DNA from: Candidatus Micrarchaeia archaeon | GTDB lineage: Archaea > Micrarchaeota > Micrarchaeia > Anstonellales > Bilamarchaeaceae | Direction: 5' to 3' | NCBI GenBank assembly: GCA_041650355.1 | Contig: JBAZLI010000007.1 | Location: forward strand, 1-22,200 | DNA length: 22,200 nucleotides | Shown: one piece after another, positions 7,483-15,546 of the stretch | How positions within the stretch are numbered: position 1 is the stretch's first letter | Layout: each line of letters opens with the position of its first letter | Translations under genes and position numbers: made by a program | Notes under the pieces: generated by a model | Database searches by the model: none | Told to the model about the DNA's origin: nothing | Seen by the model: the letters and a program-made list of their open reading frames with translations, nothing else

Positions 7483-9306
7483 ATGGCAAAAATCAGGAAA
7501 CCCGCAAAGGTTTACGTTAATGGAAAATTCGCAGGCGAATACGACAAGCCCGAGGACCTCGTGAAGCGCCTCAGGGAGAAGAGGAGGACCAACGAGCTCA
7601 ACTACCAAACCAATGTTTATTTCAACAGGCGCACCAGGGAAGTTTTCATAAACACTGACAGCGGAAGGGTGCGCAAGCCCTACATCGTGGTGGAGGCAGG
7701 AAAATCCCGCCTCACCCAGGAGATACTGGAGAAGGCGAAAAAAGGCCTGCTCACCTGGCAGCACCTGATAAAAATGGGCGTTGTCGAATATCTGGACGCA
7801 GAGGAGGAGGAGAACACCTATGTGGCGCTCAACGAGAGTGAAATAACGGAGAAGCACACCCACCTCGAGCTGGACCCCGCGACCATTTTCGGCATAACCA
7901 CGAGCATGCTCCCTTACGTGGAGCACAACTCATCGCCGAGAATCACCATGGCCTGCGCGATGGCGAAGCAGAGCCTCGGGCTCTACGCCTCCAACTACCT
8001 GAACAGGTACGACACCAAGGCGTACGCGATGTACATACCGCAGCAGCCGCTCGTGCAGACTTCCGCGTACAGGGTGCTCGGGATGAAGAACACCCCTGCA
8101 GGGCAGAACTTCGTGGTCGCGCTTACTTCCTACAAGGGCTACAACATGGCGGACTCGCTAGTGGTGAACCGCTCTTCAATAGACCGCGGGCTCGGGCGCG
8201 TAGTGATGCTCAAAACTTACGAAACAGAGGAGAGGCAGTATCCGGGAGGTCAGAAGGACAAGATTGAGGTTCCTGACCCGAGCGTTGCCGGATACAGGGG
8301 CGAAGAGGCTTACGCGAAACTTGGGGAAGACGGAGTAGTGACTCCGGAAACCGAAGTGGACGACAGGGACGTGCTTGTGGGGAAAACATCCCCTCCGAGG
8401 TTCCTCGAGGAGCTCTCGGTGTTCGGCGCAGTGGAAGAGAAGAAGAGGGAAAGCTCGCTCGCTTTGAAAGCAAGGGAGCACGGGAAAGTGGACAGCGTCC
8501 TGGTTACAGAAGGCCCGAGCGGCAACAGGCTCGTGAAGGTGCGCGTGCGCTCGGTGAAAGTCCCGGAGCTCGGGGACAAGTTCGCCTCGAGGCACGGGCA
8601 GAAGGGGGTGGTGGGGCTCCTGGTCCCGCAGGAGGACATGCCGTTCACGAAGGACGGGATAATACCGGACCTCATAGTGAACCCGCACGCCATACCGTCG
8701 AGGATGACTGCGGGCCACTTGCTCGAAACCCTGGGCGGGAAGGCCTCGGCGCTGAGCGGAGCGCTGATGGACGGGACCTCGTTCAGCGGGAACACCGAAG
8801 AGGATTACGTGAAGATTCTGAAGGAGCGGGGCTTCGACGAGTCCGGGGACGAGATTCTGTACGACGGCATCACCGGAGAGGAAATAAAATCCAGGATATT
8901 CATAGGCGTGGTTTATTACCAGAGGCTCCACCACCTGGTTTCGAACAAGATGCACATGAGGAGCCGAGGCCCCATCCAATTGCTCACCCACCAGCCCACT
9001 GAAGGAAGGGCAAGGGAGGGAGGCTTGAGGTTCGGGGAAATGGAAAGGGACTGCCTCATCGGCTACGGCGCCAGCATGCTCATAAAGGAGAGGCTCCTGG
9101 ACGAGAGCGACAAGACAGTGCAGCTGGTGTGCACCGAGTGCGGCGGCATAGCCAATCACGATTTCATAAAGCACAAGGACATATGCCCGGTGTGCGGGAG
9201 CGAGAGCGTGGAGCCTATCGAAATCAGCTACGCGTTCAAGCTGCTGCTGGACGAGATAAAGTCTCTCTACATATTCCCGCGGCTCGTGCTCAAGGACAAG
9301 GCATAA
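7483..9306 (+). CDS. rpoB1: DNA-directed RNA polymerase subunit B' (C-terminal part of beta)
   Basis: This second half of the beta-like subunit forms the hybrid-binding domain, wall and clamp anchor. Blocks seen are SPRITMACAMAKQSLGLY, a QQPLVQT segment, GYNMADSLVVNRSS, the basic active-site loop GDKFASRHGQKGVVG, PDLIVNPHAIPSRMTAGH, and GLRFGEMERDCLIGYG. A four-cysteine zinc site (C550, C553, C568, C571) lies near the C-terminus. Length is 607 residues, as expected. I chose ATG 7483 (MAKIRK) because GGTGAT is seven to eight bases upstream; a GTG at 7474 in frame would overlap the rpoB2 stop and is the alternative. Confidence 0.95.
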   Translation: MAKIRKPAKVYVNGKFAGEYDKPEDLVKRLREKRRTNELNYQTNVYFNRRTREVFINTDSGRVRKPYIVVEAGKSRLTQEILEKAKKGLLTWQHLIKMGVVEYLDAEEEENTYVALNESEITEKHTHLELDPATIFGITTSMLPYVEHNSSPRITMACAMAKQSLGLYASNYLNRYDTKAYAMYIPQQPLVQTSAYRVLGMKNTPAGQNFVVALTSYKGYNMADSLVVNRSSIDRGLGRVVMLKTYETEERQYPGGQKDKIEVPDPSVAGYRGEEAYAKLGEDGVVTPETEVDDRDVLVGKTSPPRFLEELSVFGAVEEKKRESSLALKAREHGKVDSVLVTEGPSGNRLVKVRVRSVKVPELGDKFASRHGQKGVVGLLVPQEDMPFTKDGIIPDLIVNPHAIPSRMTAGHLLETLGGKASALSGALMDGTSFSGNTEEDYVKILKERGFDESGDEILYDGITGEEIKSRIFIGVVYYQRLHHLVSNKMHMRSRGPIQLLTHQPTEGRAREGGLRFGEMERDCLIGYGASMLIKERLLDESDKTVQLVCTECGGIANHDFIKHKDICPVCGSESVEPIEISYAFKLLLDEIKSLYIFPRLVLKDKA

Positions 9307-9316
9307 AGGTGTTCAC

Positions 9317-11938
9317 ATGGCCCCTCAGGAAGTCAAGAAGATAATAGAGAAGATAAAATTCTCGATGTTCTCGCCGGAGATGGTGCGCAAGATGAGCGCA
9401 GCCAAAATCACCGTGCCCGACACCTATGACGACGACGGCTACCCGATTGACGGGGGCCTGGTGGACATAAGGCTGGGTGTGGTGGACCCCGGATTGAGGT
9501 GCAAGACCTGCGGCGGAAGGGCGAAGGAATGCCCGGGGCACATGGGGCACATAGAGCTCGTGAGGCCCGTAGTTCACGTGGAGTTCGGGAAGCACATCTA
9601 CGCGATGCTCAAGGCAATATGCCCGTCGTGCAAGAAGCTCAACGCTGACAAGCCCCTGCACGCGCTCGTGGAAAAGGAGCCGGACGAAGAGGTTCCTGTT
9701 ATTCCTTCGGTGAAGGAAGCGATATTGGGCGAAATTAAGGGCGCGCCCGAAGCGGCAATTGCGCCCGTTGCAATCCCGAAGGAAAAGCCCAAGGAAAAGA
9801 AGGAGAAGAGGGGGCAGAGGAAGAAGTGCCAGCACTGCGGCGCCGAGCTTCCGGAATTCAAGTACCTGAAGCCCACCACTTTCTACCGGGACAGGGAGGA
9901 GCTCCTTCCGACCGAGATAAGGGATATACTTTCGAACATAACCGACGAGGACACGCGCAAGCTCGGCTTCGACCCGGTCTACTCAAGGCCGGAATGGATG
10001 GTGCTTTCAGCGCTTCCAGTGCCGCCGGTCAACGTGCGGCCGAGCATCACCCTGGAAACCGGGGAAAGGAGCGAAGATGATTTGACGCACAAGCTCGTGG
10101 ACATAATCAGGATAAACCAGAAGCTCGAGGCGAACATAAACGCAGGCGCGCCCCAGCTCATAATAGAGGACCTGTGGGAGCTGCTCCAGTACCACGTCAC
10201 TACTTTCTTCGACAATGAAACTGCGAACATACCGCCTGCGAGGCACAGGAGCGGGCGCCCGCTCAAGACGCTCGCGCAGAGGCTCAAGGGCAAGGAGGGG
10301 CGTTTCAGGTACAATTTGAGCGGCAAGAGGGTGAATTTCTCGGCGCGAACCGTGATTTCGCCGGACCCCATGCTTTCCATAGGCGAAGTCGGGATTCCCA
10401 AGGAAACTGCCGAGGAACTCACCATACCGGTTTCGGTGACCGAGTGGAACGTGGAGCACTGCAAGAAGCTCATACTCTCGGATTCCTACCCGCACGCTGT
10501 TTACGTGATACGGCAGGACCAGAAGAGAGTCAAGGTCACGGAACTCACCAAGAAGGAAATAGCAGAAAATCTGAAGGTGGGTTCGATAGTTGAAAGGCAG
10601 CTCATAGACGGCGACATCGCGCTGTTCAACAGGCAGCCCAGCCTCCATCGCATAAGCATGATGGCGCACGAGGTCAGGGTGCTCCCTGGAAAGACATTCA
10701 GGCTCAACCCCACGGACACTCCGCCGTACAACGCGGACTTCGACGGGGACGAAATGAACCTCCACGTGCCGCAGAGCATGGAGGCCCAGGCAGAGGCGAG
10801 AATCCTCATGAAGGTGGAGGACCAGATACTTTCGCCGAGGCACGGCCACGCGATAATAAAGCCGCAGGAAGACTACGTTTCCGGGCTCTATTTCCTCACC
10901 CACCCGAGCTCCTTTTTCACCCGAAAGGAAGCGTCGAAAATCCTCTACATAGTGGGGATTACCGAGCTCCCGAAGCCTGACAAAGGCGAGCTTTACTCCG
11001 GCAGGTTGATATTCTCGCAGCTCCTGCCCCCGGAGCTCAACATAAAAATCCAGTCCAAGCTCGGGGAGGAAATCGTGATAAAGAACGGGAAGCTCATGAA
11101 GGGAACTATAGAGAGCAAGGCGATAGAGAACGACCTTCTCGAGCAGATTTTCATCCAGTACGGCTCGGCCCACATAAGGAAGTTCCTCGACGACGTGACC
11201 AAAGTGGCCCTCGAAGTTATAACCGCGCACGGCCTGAGCGTGTCGCTCAAGAGCTACTCGCTCCCGCCCAAGACCGCGGACAAAGTCAAGGACCTGGAGG
11301 AGAAGATGAACCGCGAGGTCGAGAACCTCATCCTGCAGTACAAGAACAAGACACTCGCTCGCGCCCCGGGCATGAGCCTGAAGGACACGCTGGAGAACAC
11401 GATAATGGGCGTGACCTCCAAGGCAAGGGAGGACATCGGGAAGCTCGTTGAGGAAGGATTGGGCTCTGAAAATCCATCCATCATCATGGCCAAGATAGGC
11501 GCGAGAGGAAGCCTGCTCAACGCCATCCAGATGAGCGCTTCAGTCGCGCAGCAGGCCATCCGCGGCAAGAGGCCGAACAGGGGCTACCGCAAGAGGAACC
11601 TCATATTCAACTTCCCGGGCATACTTTCAGCGAGGGAGCGCGGGTTCGTTTTCAGTTCGTTCAGGAAGGGCCTCTCGCCCGATGAGTTTTACCTGCACTC
11701 CATGGGCGGCCGCGAGTCCCTGGTCAACACGGCCATCAGGACCGCGAGGAGCGGCTACATGCAGAGAAGGCTCATTAACGCCTTCCAGGATTTGGTGGTA
11801 TACCCGGACAAGACCGTGCGCGACGCCAGCGGCGTGATAGTGCAGTTCCTGTACGGAGGGGACGGGAAGGACGCGATGCTCGCGAGCAAGGCGGAAGTTA
11901 GCGACGCCGCGAAGCAGGACGACGTGGACACGGCATGA
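9317..11938 (+). CDS. rpoA1: DNA-directed RNA polymerase subunit A' (N-terminal part of beta')
   Basis: This 873-residue subunit carries the catalytic magnesium site, NADFDGDEMN at 472-481 with D474, D476 and D478. The N-terminal clamp zinc site is complete (C62, C65, C72, H75 in CKTCGG and CPGHMGH), and a second one is formed by C102, C105, C171 and C174. The 65 residues between the two halves of this second site contain a low-complexity Lys/Glu/Pro stretch (about 141-169). Other blocks are GRPLKTLAQRLKGKEGRFR, NLSGKRVNFSARTVISPDP, LFNRQPSLHRISMM and the bridge-helix neighbourhood GGRESLVNTAIRTARSGYMQRR. A GGTG lies five bases before the ATG. It ends at the usual archaeal A'/A'' break and its TGA overlaps a possible ATG of rpoA2. 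Confidence 0.96.
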   Translation: MAPQEVKKIIEKIKFSMFSPEMVRKMSAAKITVPDTYDDDGYPIDGGLVDIRLGVVDPGLRCKTCGGRAKECPGHMGHIELVRPVVHVEFGKHIYAMLKAICPSCKKLNADKPLHALVEKEPDEEVPVIPSVKEAILGEIKGAPEAAIAPVAIPKEKPKEKKEKRGQRKKCQHCGAELPEFKYLKPTTFYRDREELLPTEIRDILSNITDEDTRKLGFDPVYSRPEWMVLSALPVPPVNVRPSITLETGERSEDDLTHKLVDIIRINQKLEANINAGAPQLIIEDLWELLQYHVTTFFDNETANIPPARHRSGRPLKTLAQRLKGKEGRFRYNLSGKRVNFSARTVISPDPMLSIGEVGIPKETAEELTIPVSVTEWNVEHCKKLILSDSYPHAVYVIRQDQKRVKVTELTKKEIAENLKVGSIVERQLIDGDIALFNRQPSLHRISMMAHEVRVLPGKTFRLNPTDTPPYNADFDGDEMNLHVPQSMEAQAEARILMKVEDQILSPRHGHAIIKPQEDYVSGLYFLTHPSSFFTRKEASKILYIVGITELPKPDKGELYSGRLIFSQLLPPELNIKIQSKLGEEIVIKNGKLMKGTIESKAIENDLLEQIFIQYGSAHIRKFLDDVTKVALEVITAHGLSVSLKSYSLPPKTADKVKDLEEKMNREVENLILQYKNKTLARAPGMSLKDTLENTIMGVTSKAREDIGKLVEEGLGSENPSIIMAKIGARGSLLNAIQMSASVAQQAIRGKRPNRGYRKRNLIFNFPGILSARERGFVFSSFRKGLSPDEFYLHSMGGRESLVNTAIRTARSGYMQRRLINAFQDLVVYPDKTVRDASGVIVQFLYGGDGKDAMLASKAEVSDAAKQDDVDTA

Positions 11939-11952
11939 TTCATGGTGGTATG

Positions 11953-12999
11953 ATGGCATTCAAAAAAGTCAGTTCGCAGGTTGCGGCGTTCGAGCCGGTG
12001 GGCGTGATAGCCGCGCAGAGCATAGGCGAGCCGGGCACGCAGATGACCATGAGGACGTTCCACTACGCAGGAGTCGCGGAGCACGTGCCCACGGGCCTTC
12101 CGCGCCTCATAGAAATTGTGGACGCGAAGAAGGTTCCCAAGAAGCCCATCATGGACATCCACCTCAAGAGCGACTACAAGACAGAGGAGAAGGCCCGCGA
12201 GGTCGCGTACGATTTGGAGAGCGTTGCCATACGGGACGTCGCGGAAGTGAGCGACGATTTGGAGAAGAAGAAGATAATCATACGGTTCAAGGAGAAGGAC
12301 GCGAAGGAGCTTAGGGTCACGTTCAAGATGCTCAAGGACGGAGTGGAGAAAATCAGCGCGTTCGATACAAACGTGAACGACGCGGAAAAAACGATTACGA
12401 TAGCTCCGAGAGGAAAGAAGGGGCTTGAGATAACGCTCCACGCGCTCAGGAGGCTCGCGAATTCGCTGCGCTCCGCGCTCATAAAAGGCGTTCCCGGGGT
12501 GAAGCGTGCGGTCGTGGTGAAGGAAGGCGGGGAGACTTTCATACGCTCGAGCGGCTACAACATAGAAGGCGTGGTTTCGCATCCCGGCGTGAACCCGAAG
12601 AAGATTTACACCAACAACATAAAGTACATAGAGAGCGTGTACGGGATAGAGGCCGCGAGGAACGCGATACTCAGGGAGATAAAGCAGGTCCTGGACATGC
12701 AAAAGCTTTACGTGGACGTGAGGCACATCATGCTCGTTTCTGACGCGCTCTGCGCCGAAGGGATGGTGAAAAGCGTGGGCAGGCACGGGCTCTCAGGGCA
12801 GAAGGCCGGCGTGCTCGGGCGCGCTGCGTTCGAGGAAACCATAAAGCACCTCGTGAACGCGAGCGTGCGCTCCACCGAGGACAACCTCATGGGCGTCACC
12901 GAGAACATCATCGTGGGCCAGACCGTTCCGATGGGAACCGGCAAGATACGGCTCATGGTGGACATGCCCAAGAAGAAGCACAAGGGCAAGGAAAAATGA
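11953..12999 (+). CDS. rpoA2: DNA-directed RNA polymerase subunit A'' (C-terminal part of beta')
   Basis: This is the C-terminal third of the largest subunit, with the trigger loop, jaw and end of the clamp. The trigger-loop region EPVGVIAAQSIGEPGTQ followed by MTMRTFHYAGV is at the very N-terminus, and GLPRLIEIVDAKKVPKKP comes next. The C-terminal block includes YGIEAARNAILREI, VDVRHIMLVSDALC and GLSGQKAGVLGRAAFEET. The product is 348 residues from ATG 11953. That start has GGTGGT three bases upstream, matching the spacing used at rpoH; ATGs at 11950 and 11935 are also in frame, the latter overlapping the rpoA1 stop. It completes the core enzyme encoded by rpoB2, rpoB1 and rpoA1. Confidence 0.95.
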   Translation: MAFKKVSSQVAAFEPVGVIAAQSIGEPGTQMTMRTFHYAGVAEHVPTGLPRLIEIVDAKKVPKKPIMDIHLKSDYKTEEKAREVAYDLESVAIRDVAEVSDDLEKKKIIIRFKEKDAKELRVTFKMLKDGVEKISAFDTNVNDAEKTITIAPRGKKGLEITLHALRRLANSLRSALIKGVPGVKRAVVVKEGGETFIRSSGYNIEGVVSHPGVNPKKIYTNNIKYIESVYGIEAARNAILREIKQVLDMQKLYVDVRHIMLVSDALCAEGMVKSVGRHGLSGQKAGVLGRAAFEETIKHLVNASVRSTEDNLMGVTENIIVGQTVPMGTGKIRLMVDMPKKKHKGKEK

Positions 13000-13046
13000 C
13001 GAACAAATAAAAAATGCTGCAAACTCTAAAACAAGGGTGTATGATT

Positions 13047-13547
13047 ATGGCTAAGAAGTCTAAGAAAGACGGCGAAACTGAAGACCTGGACGCGGTGGAG
13101 GATGATGAAACCGGAGCAGAATCCGAAACTCCCGAGCCAGCTGGGGAACCAGAACTCCAAGAATCCGAAACTGAAGGGGTCCCGAAAAAGAAAAAGGAGA
13201 AGAAAGCCGTTAAGAAGCGCAAGTCCAAGAAGGAGAACGAGAACCCGCTCGCAAGGGCCGTGAGGCTCGCGGTGGAAACCGGGAAGGTGGAATTCGGGGC
13301 GAAGACCGGGCTCAAGGACTCGCTCCTGGGCAAGGCCAAGCTCATAGTGATTTCCGAGAACGCTCCTATTCCGCTCAGGGAGAACGTGAGCTACTATTCG
13401 AAGCTTTCCGAAGTTCCGGTGCTGGTCTTCCAGGGCACCAGCATGGAGCTGGGCTCGATATGCGGAAAGCCGCATTCTGTGAGCGTGCTTTCTGTTTATG
13501 AGGAAGGGACCTCGGGCATATTCGAGCTCGCTGGAAAAAAGAAGTGA
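13047..13547 (+). CDS. rpl30e: Ribosomal protein L30e with an acidic and basic N-terminal extension
   Basis: The C-terminal 100 residues (about 65-166) match L30e: a helix NPLARAVRLAVETGKVEFGAK, a strand with KLIVISENAP, the sequence KLSEVPVLVFQGTSMELGS and a final strand with VSVLSVYEEG. L30e binds a kink-turn in 23S rRNA; its usual place in euryarchaeal operons is between rpoA2 and nusA, as here. The odd part is residues 1-64: a long acidic stretch (8-44, rich in Glu, Asp, Pro and Ser) followed by a lysine cluster (47-63). Archaeal L30e proteins are normally about 100-110 residues, so this 166-residue form carries a disordered-looking tail. ATG 13047 (MAKKS) has AAGGGTGT upstream; ATG 13041 is also in frame. 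Confidence 0.88.
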   Translation: MAKKSKKDGETEDLDAVEDDETGAESETPEPAGEPELQESETEGVPKKKKEKKAVKKRKSKKENENPLARAVRLAVETGKVEFGAKTGLKDSLLGKAKLIVISENAPIPLRENVSYYSKLSEVPVLVFQGTSMELGSICGKPHSVSVLSVYEEGTSGIFELAGKKK

Positions 13548-13551
13548 TGAC

Positions 13552-14004
13552 TTGGAATTGACCGGCGACGAACTCCAGTTTCTTTCCTATTTTTCGAGGA
13601 TAGCAGGAGTGGAGGCAGTTGATTTCGAGAAAACCGAATACGGGCTGGTTTTCCTGGTGCAGAAGCACGATTTGGGAAGGGCCATAGGGAAGCAGGGCTC
13701 CACAATAGAGAAGCTCAGGAGGGCGTTCAAGCAGAACGTTTTCGTGTTCGCGGACAGCGACCAGCTCGAGGAATTCGTGCGCAACCTTTTCAACAACATA
13801 ACCATCATGAACATAGAGATAAGGGAGGCGATGGGCGAGAAAGCGGTTTTCATGATGGTGGATGAAAAGGACAGGGGACTCGCGATAGGGAAGGAAGGGA
13901 TGAGGATAAAAATCGCGAAGAAGCTCCTCAAGAGGAAGTTCAATTCCACCATTTCGGTTAAAACAAGGAGGAACGCGATAGACATTCCCCCCGGGATGAA
14001 TTAG
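13552..14004 (+). CDS. nusA: Archaeal transcription factor NusA (two KH domains)
   Basis: Archaeal NusA is a short RNA-binding protein consisting only of two KH domains, without the polymerase-binding and S1 domains of bacterial NusA. Both KH loops are clear: GRAIGKQGSTIEKLRR (42-57) and GLAIGKEGMRIKIAKK (109-124). From the TTG at 13552 the product has 150 residues, the normal archaeal length. That start is preceded by GTGATGA, which overlaps the L30e stop; no ATG in this frame lies nearby, since the frame above runs into the L30e gene. It closes the polymerase operon; a convergent gene begins 16 nt downstream. Confidence 0.93.
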   Translation: MELTGDELQFLSYFSRIAGVEAVDFEKTEYGLVFLVQKHDLGRAIGKQGSTIEKLRRAFKQNVFVFADSDQLEEFVRNLFNNITIMNIEIREAMGEKAVFMMVDEKDRGLAIGKEGMRIKIAKKLLKRKFNSTISVKTRRNAIDIPPGMN

Positions 14005-14007
14005 CTC

Positions 14008-14013
14008 TTTTTT
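14008..14013 (+). terminator. T-run after nusA, possible archaeal terminator
   Basis: Six consecutive T follow the nusA stop in the 16-nt gap before the convergent uppP. Archaeal RNA polymerase often terminates on short T-runs without a hairpin. The position at the end of the operon supports this use, but a run of six also occurs after rpoH inside the operon, so it is weak evidence. Confidence 0.35.
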
Positions 14014-14020
14014 CAGCTCA

Positions 14021-14794
14021 TTATGCGCCCAGCGCAAGCGCAGCCCAGACCAGCACCGCGAGCGCGATGCAGTAATGCCCGAAATACTGCAATTTGCTTT
14101 CCTTAAGGACCTTCAGCAGCAGCCCTATGGACAAATATCCGACTATCGCGGAAGCCGCAAAGCCCAGAACCAGGGGCGCCAGTTCGGGGGCAGTGCTGAA
14201 CGCGTGCCTCCCCTCCAGCAAGGAAGCGCCCAATATCGGCACTATCCCTGCAAGAAAAGAGAATTCCGCGGCTTCCTCTTTTTTCAATCCGAGCAGCAGC
14301 CCTGTGCCCATAGTGGCACCGCTCCTGGAAATTCCCGGAGCGACCGCGATTCCCTGCGCGATTCCAATCACGAAAGATTTCTTCGCGTCGTTTTCAGCCC
14401 TTTCTTTGGCTTTGCTTGCAACAATGAGGAAAGCCCCGGTTACTAGAAGTGCGACTGCGACTGCGCCCGGATTAGAGAACATGCTCCCGAAGAAATCCTT
14501 GAACGCAAATCCTATTATGGCGGTGGGAACCGCGGCGATGAACAAATAGAATGCGAGGCGCAGCTGCTCCTTCTCCATTTTCAGCACCCCTGCAATAAGC
14601 CCAATAATCTCTTTTCGGTAATAGGCGAGCACCGCAACTATTGTCCCTAAATGTAGGATTAAATCAAAATACAAATCCGCCTTGATGCTGAAAAAATACT
14701 GCGCGAGCGCAAGATGCGCCGAACTGGAGATGGGAAGCCATTCGGTTATCCCCTGCAGGATTCCGAGGAAAAGCGCTTCTATCAAGGAGACCAT
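14021..14794 (-). CDS. uppP: Undecaprenyl-diphosphatase (UppP/BacA family)
   Basis: This integral membrane enzyme removes a phosphate from polyprenyl diphosphate so that the lipid carrier can be reused in cell-surface polymer or glycan synthesis. In archaea the likely substrate is a dolichyl-type or similar C55-60 lipid. The 257-residue protein is mostly hydrophobic with seven or eight membrane segments. Both family motifs are intact: LGILQGITEWLPISSSAHL at 10-28 with the catalytic glutamate E18, and APGISRSG at 152-159 with R157. The ATG at 14794 has no binding site but sits about 22 nt from a TATA-like box, so the mRNA is probably leaderless. It faces nusA head-on and is divergent from the TPR gene. 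A role in surface glycosylation, which the sequon-rich propeller protein would need, is only an inference. Confidence 0.93.
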   Translation of the reverse strand: MVSLIEALFLGILQGITEWLPISSSAHLALAQYFFSIKADLYFDLILHLGTIVAVLAYYRKEIIGLIAGVLKMEKEQLRLAFYLFIAAVPTAIIGFAFKDFFGSMFSNPGAVAVALLVTGAFLIVASKAKERAENDAKKSFVIGIAQGIAVAPGISRSGATMGTGLLLGLKKEEAAEFSFLAGIVPILGASLLEGRHAFSTAPELAPLVLGFAASAIVGYLSIGLLLKVLKESKLQYFGHYCIALAVLVWAALALGA

Positions 14795-14810
14795 AAAGCG
14801 ATTCCCATCT

Positions 14811-14823
14811 ATTTATTTAAAAT
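14811..14823 (-). promoter_or_regulatory. TATA-like box for uppP, leaderless start
   Basis: The minus strand reads ATTTTAAATAAAT, ending 16 nt before the uppP ATG and centred roughly 22 nt away. No Shine-Dalgarno sequence intervenes. It shares a divergent intergenic region of about 80 nt with the TPR gene promoter. Confidence 0.55.
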
Positions 14824-14846
14824 ACATCGCCTGTCCGAACGTCAGG

Positions 14847-14853
14847 TTTAAAT
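14847..14853 (+). promoter_or_regulatory. TATA-like box for the TPR gene, leaderless start
   Basis: TTTAAAT is centred 26 nt before the ATG at 14876 and is preceded by GTCAGG. The spacing supports that ATG over the in-frame TTG at 14861 and predicts a leaderless message. Confidence 0.55.
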
Positions 14854-14875
14854 TGCCGGCTTGCATACATCCATC

Positions 14876-15541
14876 ATGGCAAATGAACCCATGAGCGACT
14901 CCGAACTTAACCGTCAGGCTCTCATTATGCTCAAGAATGGAAAGACCCTATTTTCCGAGTACGAAGAAATGAGCGCAGATAAAAAGTCCGAACCTGAAGG
15001 CATCCTACTCCTGCAGAATGCCCTGACATGCTTTGATGTAGCAGTATCATACATGGGGCCGTCGCTGGAAACCCACCAGTACAGGGCGCGCATCCTTTAC
15101 GGACTCGGGCACTTCAAGGATGCTGCAGATGCCTGCAATTTAGCATTAGAGCTCGAGAAAGACGATTCCTGGACGCACAGCCTCAGGGCGTTCGCGAGGA
15201 TGCAGATGGCTGATTACGTGGGCGCCCTGGAAGACGTGAATTTCCTTCTCTCCAAAGCCGGGGGCAGCGAAGGAGAGAAGGCCAACCTGCTCAAGCAGGC
15301 CGCGCTGTGCCACTCTGAACTAGGGGACATAAAAAAGACCCGAACAACATGTGACGCTATTTTGGAAATAGACAAATCCGGTGAAACAAAGGAGGAAGTC
15401 GCGCGGATGCTCAGGCGCGCCGGAGAGCAGGAGTTCAGCGTAAGCATAAAAGTGACCAGAAGCGGCAACAAGCCGGAAGGAAGGGTGCCCTCTGTTTCCG
15501 TGAGTAACAAAACAGTCCGCGTCAATTTCCGGAAACCGTAA
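14876..15541 (+). CDS. TPR-repeat protein of unknown function
   Basis: I do not recognise the family. The 221-residue product is helical and soluble, without signal peptide or membrane segment. At least three tetratricopeptide-like units are visible: HQYRARILYGLGHFKDAADA and following (about 68-98), a second in the SLRAFARMQMADYVGALEDV region (about 103-130), and a third around AALCHSELGDIKKTRTTCDA (about 142-165). Such repeats normally form a scaffold for protein binding. The last 30 residues change to a basic, beta-like segment (EFSVSIKVTRSG to VRVNFRKP). The start is set by the promoter spacing described for the box at 14847. The gene is convergent with a large unknown gene, with only 5 nt between the stops. 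Confidence 0.72.
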   Translation: MANEPMSDSELNRQALIMLKNGKTLFSEYEEMSADKKSEPEGILLLQNALTCFDVAVSYMGPSLETHQYRARILYGLGHFKDAADACNLALELEKDDSWTHSLRAFARMQMADYVGALEDVNFLLSKAGGSEGEKANLLKQAALCHSELGDIKKTRTTCDAILEIDKSGETKEEVARMLRRAGEQEFSVSIKVTRSGNKPEGRVPSVSVSNKTVRVNFRKP

Positions 15542-15546
15542 TCCGG

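Noticed and set aside
8176..9174. Long minus-strand open frame (332 codons) opposite rpoB1
   Set aside because: It is antisense to strongly conserved B' sequence, has no promoter or binding site, and gives a His/Leu/Val-rich product typical of shadows in GC-biased genes.
10007..11230. Minus-strand open frame of 407 codons opposite rpoA1
   Set aside because: It overlaps the catalytic part of A' and has no start signals; the same codon-bias effect explains it.
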